A stretch of DNA of 12,623 nt, from NCBI GenBank assembly GCA_028717055.1, contig JAQUOO010000028.1, forward strand, positions 1 through 12,623, given 5' to 3'. The notes under the pieces were generated by a model, which searched no databases, was not told where the DNA came from, and saw only the letters and a program-made list of their open reading frames with translations. This document shows positions 12,621-12,623 of this stretch, piece after piece (position 1 is the stretch's first letter; each line of letters begins with the position of its first letter). Position numbers and translations under genes: made by a program. Source of the DNA: Candidatus Omnitrophota bacterium (GTDB lineage Bacteria > Omnitrophota > Gorgyraeia > Gygaellales > Profunditerraquicolaceae).

Positions 12621-12623
12621 ATG
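12621..12623 (+). CDS. Probable start codon of the next gene (rpsI expected)
   Basis: The window ends with ATG, 10 bases after the rplM stop. GGAGG at 12602-12606, inside the rplM end, could be its ribosome site, though the 14-base spacing is long. rpsI (S9) nearly always follows rplM in bacteria, but no coding sequence is visible here, so the name rests on context alone. Confidence 0.3.

Overview
This window is a bacterial chromosome segment made almost entirely of housekeeping genes. All genes lie on the + strand and are tightly packed, with several start/stop overlaps. Codon usage is moderately AT-leaning, and TAG, TAA and TGA are all used as stops. No phage, CRISPR, tRNA, rRNA or transposase gene is visible. 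The order rsmD-coaD-yceD-rpmF-plsX-fabH-fabD-fabG-acpP-fabF is widespread in bacteria. The later leuC/leuD/leuB-like set and the AT-rich palindromic spacers remind me of uncultured PVC-type lineages such as Omnitrophota. That taxonomic guess comes from memory of gene style and is low confidence.

Layout. (1) 1-662: the 3' end of rsmD (16S rRNA methyltransferase), interrupted by an in-frame TAG, then coaD one base after its stop. (2) 666-1475: a folded spacer whose inverted repeat contains the start codon of yceD, then yceD, rpmF (L32) and a strong hairpin. (3) 1550-6863: the fatty-acid initiation and elongation block plsX, fabH, fabD, fabG, acpP, fabF. A tandem/palindromic repeat separates fabD from fabG, and a terminator-like hairpin separates acpP from fabF. 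(4) 6864-7009: an AT-rich palindromic spacer of about 125 bp. (5) 7010-9819: the large and small subunits of an isopropylmalate-isomerase-type dehydratase, then a beta-decarboxylating dehydrogenase of the isopropylmalate/isocitrate family. (6) 9845-12096: asd, truA and an unrecognised four-helix membrane protein. (7) 12144-12623: a near-consensus promoter that fires almost on the ATG of rplM (L13), followed by a probable start codon for the next gene.

How the genes work together. FabD loads malonyl groups onto AcpP. FabH starts chains, FabF elongates them and FabG reduces the keto group. PlsX passes finished acyl chains to phospholipid synthesis. CoaD makes the CoA precursor that supplies both CoA and the ACP prosthetic arm. 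YceD and L32 tie the block to large-subunit biogenesis. The leuCD/leuB genes would carry out the middle steps of leucine synthesis or a homologous chain-extension pathway, but leuA is not in the window. Asd feeds lysine, threonine and methionine synthesis.

I found no new multi-gene system. The points worth a second look are small: the switch-like spacer before yceD, the probably leaderless rplM, the amber codon in rsmD, the NADP-type residues in the LeuB homologue, and a different palindromic element at most of the long gene junctions.
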